From Staphylotrichum longicolle (taxonomy: Eukaryota > Ascomycota > Sordariomycetes > Sordariales > Chaetomiaceae): a stretch of DNA of 64,000 nt. The notes beneath the pieces are model-generated. The model was not told the origin of the DNA. It saw only the letters and a list, made by a program, of their open reading frames with translations, and searched no databases. Numbering within the stretch: position 1 is the first letter of the stretch; every line of letters starts with the position of its first letter. Below are positions 12,368-25,835 of this stretch, in pieces. Both the position numbers and the translations under genes were made by a program. The stretch is taken from assembly GCA_019096155.1 (NCBI GenBank), contig JAHCVI010000001.1:8804001-8868000 (forward strand), in the 5' to 3' direction.

Positions 12368-13556
12368 TCGCGATAAAAGGTCTCATCGGGCAGTTGCCCC
12401 CTTGGCGCCGGAGCTCGCCAGCAGCTGATGAGAACAAACTGGGTTGAAACAAGGCGGTAATTCTGATTCGAAGCTTTTTCTCGTCATGCGTCTCATGCCT
12501 TGTTCAATCAGGCAAATCTTCGTTTCGTTCTCTGCGGTATGGGCTAGATCCGCCCCCTATTTCTTTTTCTCCCTCCCTCTCGACGGATTCACAATTCACC
12601 AGTCGGAACTCGGCATCGTAATACCAACTCTTGGTTTCAATTTTTGATTCAGGACGTTTCTACCTAGCGGATGGCAGGAGGAGTTACTCTTCAGCGTCTG
12701 CTGCTCCCTCGCCCCTTTTTGTTTTTCTTCCAAGTTTGGCTTTCCCGATGATACCATTAGAAGAGTTTGCGGACTAGCCGAGCAGCACAATGCAACATCT
12801 CTCTCCTTTCTTCATGCGAGTCTCATCGTGTCTTGAGTGCTTTTGTGGGTGGCGGTCGAAATGGAAACCTCTTGAGCAACCAACTTGAGACGATTCACAC
12901 ACCCTCTGTTCGTCACCCATGTACAGGACATCCTACCATCGAGCAACACAGCACGGTTTCCATCAAATGGGCACGTCCCCGTCCACATGCATGCATGCTC
13001 TATACTTGATGTTGATACACTCTACCATCGTCGTCTACTCAACCCGGTCCAGTCCACCACCACGCCCACAGCAGGGCAACCATGCATATTCCAGCGTAGG
13101 TAGTGTAATGTAGTGTACAGAACATAATACACGCGGAGGGGAGGAACTCGCATCTACCCAACGCCCATCATCCGTCTAAATGCAGTTTCGATAGGCTAAC
13201 AACACCCACCCCCTCTTCCCCCGTCCATGCGTTTTTTCGCCTTCCGCAATCTTGAGTCGAGAGAGTTCATCATCTTTGCCTTGTCCGCCAGATACAAAAA
13301 GACAAAGAAAGGAATCAAATGCGCATCCCCCCCATCGACTCCGCGCCGGCTGGTAGACGGATTGAAAAGAAAAGACCTATTCCCAAAACCGAAACGCCAA
13401 ACATGCTGCCGCCGAAACGCCCCGCGCCCACGCCCGCAACGGGTCGAGAAAGATGCAAAGATGCAGAGTGGAAAGAGAGGGGGGAGGGCTGCAAGTGGGA
13501 AAGATCTCGCGGAGAGATTTGTGGTGCCAAACAGAGGAGCGCAGAAAAGAAACACA
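12368..13556. other. Convergent intergenic spacer
   Basis: About 1.2 kb between the 3' ends of the Msb1-like gene and the MTM1-like gene. I see nothing coding; it probably holds both 3' untranslated regions. Confidence 0.6.
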
Positions 13557-15078
13557 TCAGGGCTCCCTCTCCCGCGCCTGCGCCGCCTCGGCAAGCGCCC
13601 GCTCATTCACCCCCCTAAACACCCTCTTGCCCACCTCGTAGCTGCTGATCATGATGGCGCACGCCGGCGCGACCCGCAGGGTGCGGGGGATCCACCCCCT
13701 AAACAGGCCCGGCACGCCCTCGGTGCGGAAGATGTGCCACAGCAGCCTCGCCATGTTGCTCTCCTCGGGCGCGGCCGCGGCGGCGGCGGTCGTCGTCGCC
13801 GCCGTCGCTCCGGGCGCGTCCCGAAACACCTGGGTTCGCGTCTTGCCCACGTCAAACGGCATCGTCACGACGCTCGCGAAGCCGCCCGACGCGGCGCCCG
13901 CGATGAAGCTGTCGGTGAAGGTGTCCCGGTGTTTTCCTGGCTGCGGCTCCTGCTCCGCCGCCTCGCGCGCGCCGCGGCCTGTTCGCGGCCCCGGCCCCGC
14001 TCCATCTCCATCTCGAGATCCAACCTCTCCGAGCGCCTGCTGCCCCGGTCCCGCGCGTCCGCCAGCCGACCCGGATCGTCTCGTACCCCCACCAGTACAT
14101 GCCCGAGAAGGGCACGTCGCGCCACAGGGTAAGCGTCAGCCCCCGCCACAGCGAGCGGTAGCCGTGCGCGGCGACCATGTCGGTCACGCCGCGGAACGTG
14201 TCGGCCAGGGGGTTGCTCGACGACCGACCGCCGCCGCCGCCGCCGCCGCCCTGGACGGCCTGCAGGCGGGTGCGGAAGAGCTCGATGGGGGATACCGCAG
14301 TGGCGGCGAGCACGCGGGCGGCGGAGCCTGCGACGAGGGGCGCGTAATCGTCGTGAAAAGACCGGGCGATGGGCGAGGCCGGGTTAAGCGTAACCACTCG
14401 TAGCCAGTAAAGTAGATGATGTTGGCGGGGATGGCCATGAGGAGGGTTGGGGAGAGCCCGCGCCAGAGGGTGGTGACGCCCTCGTTGCGTGCGATCTTGC
14501 GGAGGCCGTCGAGGTGGAATTAAAAGTGCGCTGTTGGGTCTGCTCGACGGCGCAGGTTATGGGAGGGGCGGTGGTGGTGGCGGTAGCTGTGGGCCGGGGG
14601 CCGACGACGCAGACCTCGGAGGCATTGTTGGTGAAGAAGACTTCGCGGCAGCAGGCGGTGACGCCGAGGCTGGAGGGGCGGAAGGCGGCGCCGTCCGCTG
14701 CGGTGGTGGGCAGGGCGAGCTTGGTGAAGTCGATCTGGGGCGGCTTGGAGACGCCTTGGGCCTGCAAGCGGACGCGAACGACGTCGAGGGGCGTTGCTGA
14801 AGGGGCAGAGGTTAGTCTTGCCGTCATCTGGCTAAGCGCGATGCTTGGAGGGTCTCTCGCAACCTACCTAACAAACCCGTCAACAAGCTTCCCGACGTCG
14901 CCGAGAGCATCTTTTGCATGGCGGTGATTTCGACCGGGTCGCTTGAGGAATCGTTCGGAGCGCCTGGCGCGGCATGGTTGGGTATTCTGTCGCCATGGTG
15001 TTGGCCTGCGCTATGTGCGCCGTGTGTATCTGTATCGTGTGTGTGGTGTGCATGCGCGCTCTGTGCAAGTGAAGCCAT
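13557..15078 (-). CDS. MTM1: MTM1/SLC25A39-type mitochondrial carrier (frame-broken)
   Basis: A solute carrier of the mitochondrial inner membrane. Yeast Mtm1 affects manganese loading of Sod2 and iron balance, and the animal homologues import glutathione. Exon 1 is 15078-14868 and exon 2 begins at 14796 after a GT-AG intron. Carrier signatures are clear: TPLDVVRVRLQAQ, SPIELFRTRLQA and MPFDVGKTRTQ, with the matrix-loop phrases LWRGL and GLFRGWIPR. The Cys-rich stretch VTACCREVFF in the first repeat is typical of this subfamily. The N-terminus is His-rich. The reading frame breaks near 14514-14524, 14382-14395, 14068-14074 and 13925-13936. Each fits one missing base, and the carrier sequence resumes directly after each. 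Indel errors are more likely than a pseudogene, because every conserved motif survives. Confidence 0.85.
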
Positions 15079-16503
15079 TCCGATATCCCTTTGTCCGTCA
15101 CTCGAGGCGACCGGCTCTTCGCATGCTCTGGCGGTGCGGTGGCAGGCAGAGCCGAGCGTGGTCGCGAAGAGGGAAAATACCCCTCAGGCGCAGTCCCGTC
15201 CACACGCGCGTGTGTGGATCCGGGAGCGCTCCTCTCCCGTTTTGTTCCTGATGTTCAGGAAATCCGCAGGATTGTCAGTCGCAAGGAGGTGAAAGGGAAA
15301 ATAAAAAATGAGTCAAACGATTCGGTGTGTGGCGGACGTCGATGATGACGGTTATCAATCAGTGGGGAGCAAAGGCGAAAAGTCGATGACCGAAGTTCGC
15401 CGGACCGGAGGTTTGCAAACTCCTTGCAGATTCCCGTGGTTCCGTGGAAATGGTAAGCGGCCGAGACCTCGGCGTCATCGAAAAAAGAAGATTCTCGACC
15501 ACCCCTGCCGTGGGTCCAAGAACGGGAATAAAGTGGGGATTGAGCACCCTGAAGCCCGCTTCAAGCCGACCTCAAGCTTATGTCATTAGATCTTAATCTT
15601 ATCAGTTCGTATCTCCACGTGAGATCTGGAGGGTCTCCAGCTGGTCCGTGCTCCCTGTCTTCCCACCTTGTCTTGGCGATGTCTGGGAGAGGGACCCGAG
15701 ATCCAATGACGCCATTCGCAACTGCCGGGCCGCAGAGTGGAACTCGTTTCCCCAGACACCGCTCTTGCCAATCTATCGCCGCATCAACCCCGTGCCCCTG
15801 AGCAATCCCGCTTCTTTGTTGCGGCTATACCGCTCCGCCCGGGGCGACGTAAGCCTCATCAATATTCACGGCCAAAGCTTCTCGAACCTGCAGTTGCGGG
15901 GGCGGTCCGGTAGTGGCCAGAGATTAATCGCGAGCCGAATTCCGAGACACACGACTACGCGACCGAGTCTGTCCTCGAAGTGCGATAGTTTCTTCTAGTG
16001 TACTGTATAGCTTGGCTATCTTCCTCCTCTCCACCTATCCACCCATCCACTCACGTTCGTTGCGAGAATGCAAGCCGCAAGCACAGTTCCATATTCTGTC
16101 ACATCTAGGCCCTCCTCGATTCTCTGCACCACACCGGATATTTGTACAAACAAGCAATACACTGTTAAGCTACCAAGGGAAAAAGGGAAGCCAAGCTTTT
16201 CCTCCTCATGTTCTGCACCGTACTATGCTGCAACAAATGAAAACTAAACGGCAGTTATGCATGACGATGCTGTGTTGTAAGTAGCTCTGTACGGGATATG
16301 CTCGAACCAAAACGGAGTGCCTTTCGGCTGAGAAGAAGAGAAGAGAAAAGGAAAAGGGGTAGAGACTGGAGGCAGACTTGATGAATTGAAACCAAGGGAA
16401 ACATCTCAGTCAAATTCTCCCAGAGGCAAAACACCACAGCAGAAGAGGGAAAAAAACAGTCTGAAACAACCTTCCTGTGCTCCAACAGCCCAAGCAGCCA
16501 CCA
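15079..16503. other. Intergenic spacer
   Basis: About 1.4 kb between the start of the MTM1-like gene and the end of the Cys-rich protein gene, both on the minus strand. No coding region or repeat is recognised. Confidence 0.6.
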
Positions 16504-19500
16504 TCAGTGTAACTTCTCCTTCAGGTAGACAACCGCCGCATACCCAGCACAGCAATTCCGGCTCATGTTGTGATTGCACCACGGGCACTTGACCATGGTC
16601 GTGATGGCCCCCGAGATCCCCAGCAGCTTGTCCTCCACCACCGCGTCAGGCTTGGCCATGCACTCGTAGAGCTTGGACGGCATGTCGTGGTAAAATTTGC
16701 AGTTGCAGCACTCGACAAACATCTTGGCGATCGGCGCCATGCGGGCTTCTGACACCGTTGTCGGCGGCCGCACCGGCATGCCCGCTTGGAGCTGCATGTG
16801 CTTGGGAAGCGCCGAGAGGACCGATGTCCGCGCGGTTTGCGGCAGCGACGGGTCCGACGTCAAGTTCTTCGGTTGCTTGAGAATTGACACTGGCGCCATC
16901 CCAGACGACCGGGCCGACGGAGTCGAGGCCCTTGATGTTCCTGCCGACGCTGACGTGAGTATTGGCGCAGAGTTTGCCCGAGGCTGAGCTGGAGCTTGCG
17001 GGAGCACTTGGTGAACCGGACTCGGCAACGACATGGGCGATGGTGGCACCGTCTCGATGCCGTGCTGCTTGGATGGTTCTGAAAAATCTCCGAAATAAGG
17101 ATTGCCTGACATCGGGAAATCCGAAACAAGAGTGCGTGGTGAGGTAGATCCCGTAGACGGCACAGTCGAACTGGCGGATGATACTGAGCCGGATGTCCAC
17201 TCGCGCTGTGGACTGTTGGGGGCATCCAGACCCTCATCTTCAGCCTTCTGTCCTTCAAGCACCGACGTCCTTTCGGACCCCCGTGCCCTCGTTTGATTCT
17301 GTGGATCTGTCCTCTTTTCCTTGCCGTCTCCCTGCTGGAACGGCCTCGCATAGTTTCTCGGCGTCCTAGTCTTCGGAGACTCTTTGCTCGTCACAATCTC
17401 TCCTTGTTCCTCCGGCGCTCCGGACATATACTGCGCCATCCCCACATCCCCATGTCGCCGGTCTGTCGAGGGAGAAGACGCAACTGGCGACCCAATCGGG
17501 GTCCGATCCCGTTTCCGAGATCGCGGAGGAACCGAGATGGCCGGTTCAACACTCCCGGTTGCACTCTTAGATATCCGCTTGAGAGCCTCTACCTGTTCCT
17601 TCTTCGCGCGCGGTGACGGTGGACTGCTTGACACCACCTGTTCAATTTCGTCGACGTTGTCAAAGTTGGAGACCGTGGTCATGAACGACTGGGCGTCACA
17701 GTCAATGTCGATCGGCAACGCTGTCCGACTCCATCGATCTTCGTTCCCAATCTCGACGCTCCCACGCAGTTCCGGGTCACCGAGCCGAGGCGTACTTGAC
17801 TTGCTAGAATCCAGAGATTGACGAAGCGTTTGCTCGTCATCCTGAATCCCAAAAGCCCCCGGAGCGCCCTTGGCCAGCTCGCTCGCCGCCAATGGGACGT
17901 CTTTTGCTGACTGAGGTCGAGATGTGTCCGGAGTCGTTGTTGGTGATGGAAGAGGCGATCCATCTTCGTAGGCGGATGACGACGAAGAGCCCTCTGATGC
18001 TCGACAACCGTTTTGGAGCCCCATCTCGGTTGGTTTTCCTTGGTCAGCAGCAGACGCCGCCGTTATCAGCTTCTGGGACAAGTCAGTAACTCTGCCTCTA
18101 GGGCAACAAACTAGATGCACCCAAGAACATACCGAAGCGAGCTCTGAGGCATCGTCGCCAACTTCACGGGCTGGCCTGTTCTCGATTTGCACTGATGTTC
18201 GAGAGCTCAATCGAGATCGAAGAGCAAGGAACGGCGGCACAGAGACAGATGGCTTAGATCCCTCGTTGGGAACTTGAGACGCCTTTGACTTATTCAAGGC
18301 GGCCCTGGCGGCATCCTTCAGGCTCCGGCCCTTTTTGGTGCTATGACCGGACCCGGAACCGGCAATTGATGGCGTGCTCATGCTGAGAAAGCTCTGGACG
18401 TCGAAGGTCGCTCGACGGCAGCACCGTCAGCTTCAAGCCCGCTCGTGCTGAGCAGGGTGACTGCTTCCGAGAATGGTGTCGTTCACCGGAATGTGTCCGG
18501 AAAGAGCCATCTAGGGTCCTGGGTGATATAGGTGTACTCCCCACCAGTGGTGGCGCGGTTTCAGTGCTGGCAGCAGAGTATGGGACCGCTTTGAAAGTCA
18601 AGTAATCCGTCGAGGTGTGCCGTCATCTAGTGCTGCAGTGGTAGGCCTGATGCCTACGAGCTTCATCGCTGCGGACTTGGCTTCTTGACCCAGAGAAGGC
18701 CGTCTTGTGTGTTGAGTCTGCCCCGAGCTTGCTCTTGATGGGGGGTAGTATTGGCCAACATGCCCAACCAATTGCTCGTCAGCGAGCCCAGCCATCGCAC
18801 GCTCCGCTGCCTGGGCCCTTTGGTGACCCACGTATCCCTTTCGGCGAGTTCCGTCCACGGCAACAGGCACAGACAGCGACTCTTGTGAATGATTGGCGCT
18901 TGCTGTCTCTTGATACATGCCGTTGTTTCGATTACCGCTAGAAGGAGACATGTGCCGCAGCCTGGGGGTCCTTGAAGCTGACGGTGGGAATACATCTCGT
19001 GGAGACCGGCTCTCATGGTTGGAAGAGAACGCCGTCAACGACTGCTGAGTAAGGGGTGCTGGACCCTCCGACATGGACCGGCGAATTTCCTGTCGTGGAG
19101 CGAAGGTGTTGTCGTACAGCGCATGGTGGACTGCGGGAGCGTCCTCCGCACGCCTAGCATTGGTGCTCGAGCCCGCAAGAACTTCAGTCACAGCTGGCCG
19201 ATGCCATCGGCTTTGTTGAAGATCATCAGCAGAGGCGGTCCTCCCAACATCCTGCGGCCGATGGCGCGATTGGGCGCCTGGTGACAGGTTCTGACTGACA
19301 AGCAACGGGTCTGACATGGAGCGGTCCGCAGTAGTCAACCCGACAGCTCTGGAATCGCGGGCGGCTGGTACTGGTGGCGGCGGAGCTTTACTTAGCCTCG
19401 AGATGCCCCGTTTTTTGGCAGCTTTGGCTTCTTTCTCGGCCTGCTCCTTTTCCTTCTTCCGGCGCTCGGCTTCCAGCTTCTTTTCCTTTTTGCGCTGCCC

Positions 19501-20131
19501 GTAGCCTTCCCAGCTTGGAGATTGGCAGATCGATGACTGCTCCGACATGCCGTCTTCGTCGCGGTCGTCTTCTGGGGCGAGAAACTTGACTTGCTTCTGG
19601 AACGGCTCACTGTTCGTGGGGGTTCCAACCTCAGCATAGTCCTCCTCCTCATCGAGCTCCTCCTCGCTCGATCGACCCCGCCTTCCGTGGTCGGCGCCGT
19701 GGGGAATGGTGAGAGATAGGGAAGGCAGGGCAGCGCCACGCCGCGTGGCTTTAACCATCAGGAACTGCTCTTGCGGGAACAGTGAATCCGGGCGCTCAGG
19801 TCTTGGGGGCGGGCTATCTTTGAGCAGGGCCGGAACATGAGAGGAAGGCAGAAGATGTTGAGGGCCCCGTGATCGGTCCATCTGTGGGGTGCGAACGCAT
19901 GGTTAGAGACATACCACCATGTAAGACATGTATGGAGCAATCAAGACATGGACCAAGCCAGCAAGCAAGCGGTGAGACCGGAGGGGGCGCACATACCTTG
20001 TACTTCTTCTCCAACTCCAGCATTCGCTGGAAGCTGCTCGACTTGAGCAAGTCCTCCGTCCTCCGCTCAATCTCAGCTATGGCCGACTTGGGCAAGCCCC
20101 CAACACCGTATGGAGAGAACAGGATGTCCAT
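16504..20131 (-). CDS. Large conserved fungal protein with Cys-rich C-terminal domain (frame-broken)
   Basis: Function unknown. Exon 1 is 20131-19997 (45 residues, intact amphipathic helix); exon 2 begins at 19881. A further in-frame 60-nt intron is likely at 18132-18073, with GTATGT donor and TTACTGAC branch. The protein is roughly 1150 residues and mostly Ser/Pro-rich and disordered. It contains a charged Lys/Glu/Ala helix (about 19400-19500) and ends in a compact conserved region of about 70 residues. That end has paired cysteines: ECCNC, YECM, VKCPWC and NCCAGY, finishing KEKLH. The spacing suggests a structural zinc site, which is my inference. The frame breaks near 18600-18612 and again near 18403-18410. 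I treat 16504-18381 and 18598-20131 as one gene because the order and strand match and the text between is open in shifted frames. Two adjacent genes remain possible. Confidence 0.65.
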
Positions 20132-23100
20132 CGCGACGGAGCGTGAGAGCCGGCGACGGGGAGGAGCATGTAAATAAAAGCGTGCTCCCTCGACATAGGA
20201 GACCCCCCAAAGAAGCGGACTGGAGTGCAACCTGAGCAAGGTACGGACCCAAGTGTTGTACGCTGTGGGTCAAAGAAGATGACGAGGGTGAGGCATGGAG
20301 GCGAGAGTCGACGGAGGCCCAGGTAAACTTCGCGCGGGCTCCGTATGTCCGCCCTCCAGGGGTGGGGGGAAGGGGGGTGTGAGCAAGTCGGGCAGGCTGG
20401 GACAGTCGAACCCTTGTTGGCGACGCCAGATCCCGGCTCGTGCCCGGGCAGCCCACTATGATCTCCCGCGACTGACGAAGCAAGTGTCTGAAATTCGGGC
20501 GCGCGTAGCCGCAGCAGCTGGGTGAATGCACCGTGTTTGGGGCCACGGGTAAAGTGCCTTGTCTCCATTTGTCCCCATCCAGGCTTCATCCGGTGGCGAG
20601 CTCACTTGCAGGTCGCACTCCTGAGGGCGGTTATTACATACATTAGAATGTACCGCCGGGGGTGGGATTTGCGGGATGTCCCTCGTCCCCGTTGATGGAG
20701 GAATAGAAGTCTTCTGGTTGCTTGCGCAACCTGAGCTGGTCTCCGAAGGTGCATCGAGAAGCACATCATCGCCCGAAGGCGACCCTGCCATGCTGTCCCG
20801 TTGTATGTGCAGATACGTAGAAAAAGGAGGCAAAAACAGAAATGAGACAAGCAAGGGCCACAACAGACGCAGCTTGCATGCCCATCGCTGCAATCTGAAA
20901 GGGGAAAGTGATGCTAGTCAAGAACGGCGACTGCGGAATGCAGGAAAACACGAGGCCAGCGCAGACCGCAGCCATTCACCGCTTCAAATCCAGGTCGCGA
21001 TAGCCATTCTCGGGACGTGGACACGGCGCCTTGCAGCTCTGTGCTCGGTGAGCCGTGTTCGCACTTCTATTTTGTTCGAATAAGGTGTCACAGCCCAGCT
21101 CGTCGAGGCGATAAATGGAGTGGTGATACAGCGTCAACCAGCCACGCTTGAAGCCGCCGAGATGCCGCAACGAAAAAGCAGCCGAGTGGTAAGGGTCGAA
21201 AACCGGGAACGGTCTCACGGATGACACGATGGAATTTGGAAGGCCGAGGGAAAAACACACAGCGTGAGGAAGCTGCAAGTGAGAGCGGAAGTCAGTCCAT
21301 GCCCCTGTCCACCGAAATCAACTCAGCTGCCTGAGCTGCAGTGTCTCAAAGGAAGGCATGTCTGAGGTCGACCAGCGGAGCAATTACTGGAGCAAACAGA
21401 AGGAAGGAACAGGGCACTTGCTGACTGGGCTGAGCCAGGGCCTGTCTCGCCTGTCTCGTGGATGGGACCCCTGCAGGAACCTTCCCGGGCAGGAGCTGAC
21501 AGCGTAGGAAGCGGCCCTATCAAAGCTTGGCCCTGAGCAGGTGCTGGCCTTGGCAGTTTCCCTCCTCCATCCCGTTGTCTTGGAAGTTGCACACAAGCTT
21601 TCCAAGGTTCTTCGCCCTGCGTCGATCCCCGGCGCCGAGGAAACCAAGAGAAGCCCTCACCAGATCCGTGAGTCTTGTCCTTCTGATTGCACGACTCTCC
21701 GTCTGGGTTGTGCCATTGATCCCTCCGGGCCATGGCCGGGAGCCCCAAGACAAATCGGAGATGCCCAAGCAATTCTGGCATCATGGGATGCCTTTGAGAC
21801 GACATCGGGCGAGATCGACCCGAATCTCGTACTACAGTACTTGCCTTTCCACTGGACAACAAATTGCTTTCACAGCGAGGTCAAGCCTGTGCCGAGTCAT
21901 TGACGAGCTTTCGCGAAATTGCCCAGTGTGGGCATCGCTTTGCACCACTCAAGATCGTTACCCTGCAGGTTCATCGAGGGAAAGTCCAGACCAGGACAAG
22001 GACGATGGCAATCGACCTCGCCGGCAGCAGTTTCGCCGGCTGCGCGACTGCTGCAGGAGGTCACAAGGGTACTTCGGAGACGGTCATCTATCGGAGATTT
22101 CTTTTCCCCGTGAGAGGTGCGCATTCGGGCAAAATACCTGGGCTGACGCAGGTGTCTCCATCGTCGTCCGTGACGCCTCAGCGAGAGGAACAACGGGGGG
22201 AATCTGGAATGCCCGAAGATGGCGCCATTCAACGGGCACACAACGCCCCGATTGATACCTCAGCCCCATCCCTACCCCTTCACGATCCTCAGCTCTCAAA
22301 TAAACAATACGACTTTGGGCCGGTGGTGGTCTGCCAAACCGTCTTTCTCACGCGACCCTGGAAACCAGACATCCTGCGGAACTCTTGAGTCATGCGCAGC
22401 GTTCCGGAAGCCTACGATGGCACGGCGCCACGAGGTGCTTGTTTGTTCTTGTCTTTCTGGACCGGGTCTGGGCAATCGCTCGGCGGGTCTGGGCGAGAGC
22501 TTGATTGAGGCTCCGTCCCCTGGGCACAGGTTGTCTCCCGTCGATGGCACGCTGGGATACCACTCAAAGCGTCCCACTGGGGATTCGGAACTCTGCCACG
22601 GGTTGCCGACGCCGCGCTGCCTTGCCTGGCTTTCCTGGTCGACGAAGGACGACCATATTATCCAGCACTTTTCCCACCACACGGAAACCAATTCCCCGCT
22701 GCAGCCAGCATCCGGGCCCCCGGGATGGTGGCTTCGTCCCGCGCAGAGAAATACTTATAAATTGAGGGTTACGCGTCGGCCTTCATCGTCTCAGTTTCCT
22801 GCCGCCCCGGGATCCCCACTCGCTTGACTTTTCCTCCTTCTACTACCTGCCAGCCGAGCATGGGGCCGATCCCCCGCCACGGGCATTCCCTGGGGATTTC
22901 CTGCGCTACTATTCTTGACAGACCTGGGCCAGTTAATATGGGCGACTCAGCCGGCAGTCGGCAAGCGGACATGGGAGCGAGAACTTTTTACTTCTGCCGG
23001 TTTGATGGCTTACCATCCGACCAACTTCACCAAGCTGCCAACGGTACCCAGTATATTGTTGGATCGACAATATCTACATGCCGATCACCTCATGTTCAGC

Positions 23101-23268
23101 TTACGCAGTACAATATTCGCTTGCTAATCTCGACAACAGGAGGCTAGCCCAACAACGTCCGATGTCGCCCAAGCGTCCGGACCTTACGGCGCGCTTGCCG
23201 CTGCGACGCTGGCGATGGACGCCCACGTTTGGTCGTCGACAGACTCTGATCGCCAGATCAGGAACCCG
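20132..23268. other. Long intergenic region without recognised gene
   Basis: About 3.1 kb. Several plus-strand frames of 100-240 codons (for example 21527-22255) have no motif and overlap in all frames, so I do not call them. The region lies between the start of the Cys-rich protein gene and the end of the PAF-AH-like gene. Confidence 0.5.
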
Positions 23269-25240
23269 TCAGGCAATGACACCCTCCGGGCTGGTTGAGA
23301 CGGGCAGTCGGTGATTCCGCCTCATATATCGTTCCACAGAATCCCGGTCCGGCGATTGATGGCACCAGATCTCAGCCTCTGCACCCTGGTTTGTCGAGCC
23401 CTTGGATGCCCTCTTGAGGGTGCTGCGAAGGCGTGTCGAAAATTCGTTCGGAATTTTTAGCCGGGCGGCAACCCATTTGTCGTCAGGCCGGTGATCAGAC
23501 ACAACCTCGGTTTCGGAGCGGGCGTTTCTGAGAAGGTGTCCGTCGGGCCATGTCCTGACCAACCTGGTTTGGGCCTGCGGCAACGTCATCGTGAGAAACT
23601 CAAGTGCCGAGTGAACTGTGAGGTAAATGGCGCGGTCAGGGTCCACGATGGTCTTGATGAGCAACGACATCCAATTTGGATAAAGAACCGCAAAGTCGGT
23701 TTGCGACAGGTGTGTTGATCCTCTGATGGTGGTCATCCACGAGAGGGTTCCCGACGCGCGGGCCTCGTGGCAGACTTGCTCGATGCAGTCGAAATTCTCG
23801 GTCCAGTGCATAAAGGCCTCGCTTCCGATGGACAGCACCGGCTTGTGGACCGACTTCTGCTCAGTACATTCCGGGGTAGCGGGGCCCCACGGGTCGAGTA
23901 GGATGCCCTGGGTGATCCAGGTCAGCCTGTCGGACCTAAGCGCCTGGACTGTTGTCGCCCCGCCAAAGGAGTGACCCATCATGGTGACACTCTCCAGATC
24001 GAGTCGTCCAATCCAGTCTCCCCACTCGACGCCATCGAGACCGACGGAGCTGGAGCCAATGTTGTCACCCTTCCGAAGATTATCCTGGCGCACCCTGTCC
24101 CCTTTCCCGCTGTTTACCAGGCCCAGCACGTAAAACGCCTCCTCGACCTCGGCTAGCCTCATCTCGATCTGTGCCGCGCGCAGCTCCTTGTCCACCCCCT
24201 CGGGGTTCTGAGGAGACGTATCCTTGGCGTTGCCCTTGGGAAAGAGATAGTCGATCTTGTAGTGCGGTTTTATCTCTGCTTTTTTTCGCTTCTCGGGCGC
24301 TGTCTTTTCGTTTTTGGGCGGCCCAGACGTCTTGGCCACCCCCTGACTCTCCAAGTCCTCGGCCTTGCCCGCCTTGTTGACAAAGGTCCGCGCGCCGCTC
24401 CCGTCGCGGTGTTCCATGGCAACCACCACCAGCCCAAAGCTGGCCAGCTCGCCGCAGATGGTGCTGTACAGCGTGCGTGACCCGCCCAAGCCGTGGCTGA
24501 AGATGACTACGGGGAACCGTGGCGGGTCGTCTTTTCCACCTCCGTCTCCCTGACCTCTTCCCGGTGGTTTTCCATCCCCGTTTCCATTTCCCTCCACAAG
24601 CGTCTCCCCGCTATGATGCCCCCGCGCACTACTACCGCCAGAGCCACATTCTTCCTCTTCTCCATCCTCCTCACCCGCCCACCCCGTCGCTAGCCTCGCG
24701 TTCCGATACGCGGGCAGCTTGGTAAACATGCTCGTCACGGCCATGTAGGCGGTCACGGCACGCGCGGCACGCTAAAGAACTTGGCGTACCCCTTGCACGT
24801 CGACCCCCTCGGCCGGGGAGCCAGGGCGGGCGGGACAGGGGGCCCCTTCTTTTGCTGCGCCGTAGATGTCTTTCGCGGTTCGTGCTGCTGCTACTGCTAC
24901 TGCTACTGCTGCTGCTGCTTCTGCTGTTTGCTGCTGGATGGACTTGTGTTTGGGTCTGCGCGGCCGGGTAGTACACGGCAAAGAGGACCGTGTCGAGCTT
25001 CAGGGCGTACTCGTCGTTGCGCTTGATGTGGGGCGAGAAAGCGCGGGGCGCGGGCGGGGAGCTCGAGCTCGAAGCCGACCGGGTAGGGGCCTGTATAAGG
25101 GGGCAGGGCGTGCTGGAGATGGTCGCGGAGGGATTTGCGCGGGTGGTGGTGGTGGTGGGTTGGCATTTTGAGGGCGGCGGCGGTCCTTGGAGGAAGAGGA
25201 ATGGGAGGGTTGAGCTGGAGGGGTTGATGAGAGCGGTCAT
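23269..25240 (-). CDS. Platelet-activating factor acetylhydrolase-like lipase (frame-broken)
   Basis: Alpha/beta hydrolase of the PAF-AH (group VII phospholipase A2) family, which cleaves short or oxidised sn-2 acyl chains from phospholipids. The intact core (24756-23269) holds FSHGLGGSR, the nucleophile elbow GHSFGG, the acid in LLDPWG and the histidine in RGSTHLSQTDF, so the catalytic triad is complete. The N-terminus starts at 25240 (MTALIN) and contains TGPYPVGFELELP and HIKRNDEYALKLDT, both family features. The frame breaks near 25165-25169, 25034-25043, 24811-24822 and 24754-24762. A Ser-rich run and an inserted Lys-rich segment are further oddities. No intron is evident and no signal peptide is clear. 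Confidence 0.85.
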
Positions 25241-25835
25241 CTCCTTAGGTTCGGGTTGGTAGGTAGTTGGGGTGTGGTTGAGTGTGGGTGAAGTTAGGAG
25301 AGTTAAGGAGATGTTGATGATGGTGGTGGGGTGTAAGTTGTTATGTAGAGTAAAGCTGGATCTTTCGTAAAGCCGGGGGGCATAAAGTCTCAGAATTGTG
25401 ACAGTTCCTTTTGTTGAACTTTTGGATATAAAATTGACTGAAAAAGACAATGAGAAGTGAGAAAACAAATCGTCGTCTCAACTCGTGTGCTCTCTTGTCT
25501 CTTTTGCTGGCAGGGCCGGGATCCAGGTACCGATGATGTCATGGCATGTTCTGTGCCTGACCCTGCGCCGGCTTTTCCGCCATAACTCCTCGGAAACTGT
25601 CGAGACACGTGTAAACCCGTAAGAAAGACATCGGATAGTGGACAAAGTCCCTTCTATGGATTTGTAATCTCGATCGTGTCCGAATCCCCCGTTTGCCGAT
25701 TGCTCCGGGTGCGTCGCCGCACCGGGGAGCCGAGCATGGGCGCCCCTTATTTGGACAAACTGAGAGTGGTCAATTCAGTGATGGACTCCCTAACTTTGTC
25801 CTCCTCTCGCTTCAGGTGTGTATAAACGACACAGC
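25241..25835. other. Intergenic spacer
   Basis: About 600 bases between the start of the PAF-AH-like gene and the end of the NmrA-like gene. The first 150 bases are TGG/GTT-rich (promoter of the minus-strand lipase gene). No gene is seen. Confidence 0.6.

Noticed and set aside
21527..22255. A 242-codon open frame on the plus strand
   Set aside because: No motif, several overlapping frames of similar size, and no plausible splice pattern.
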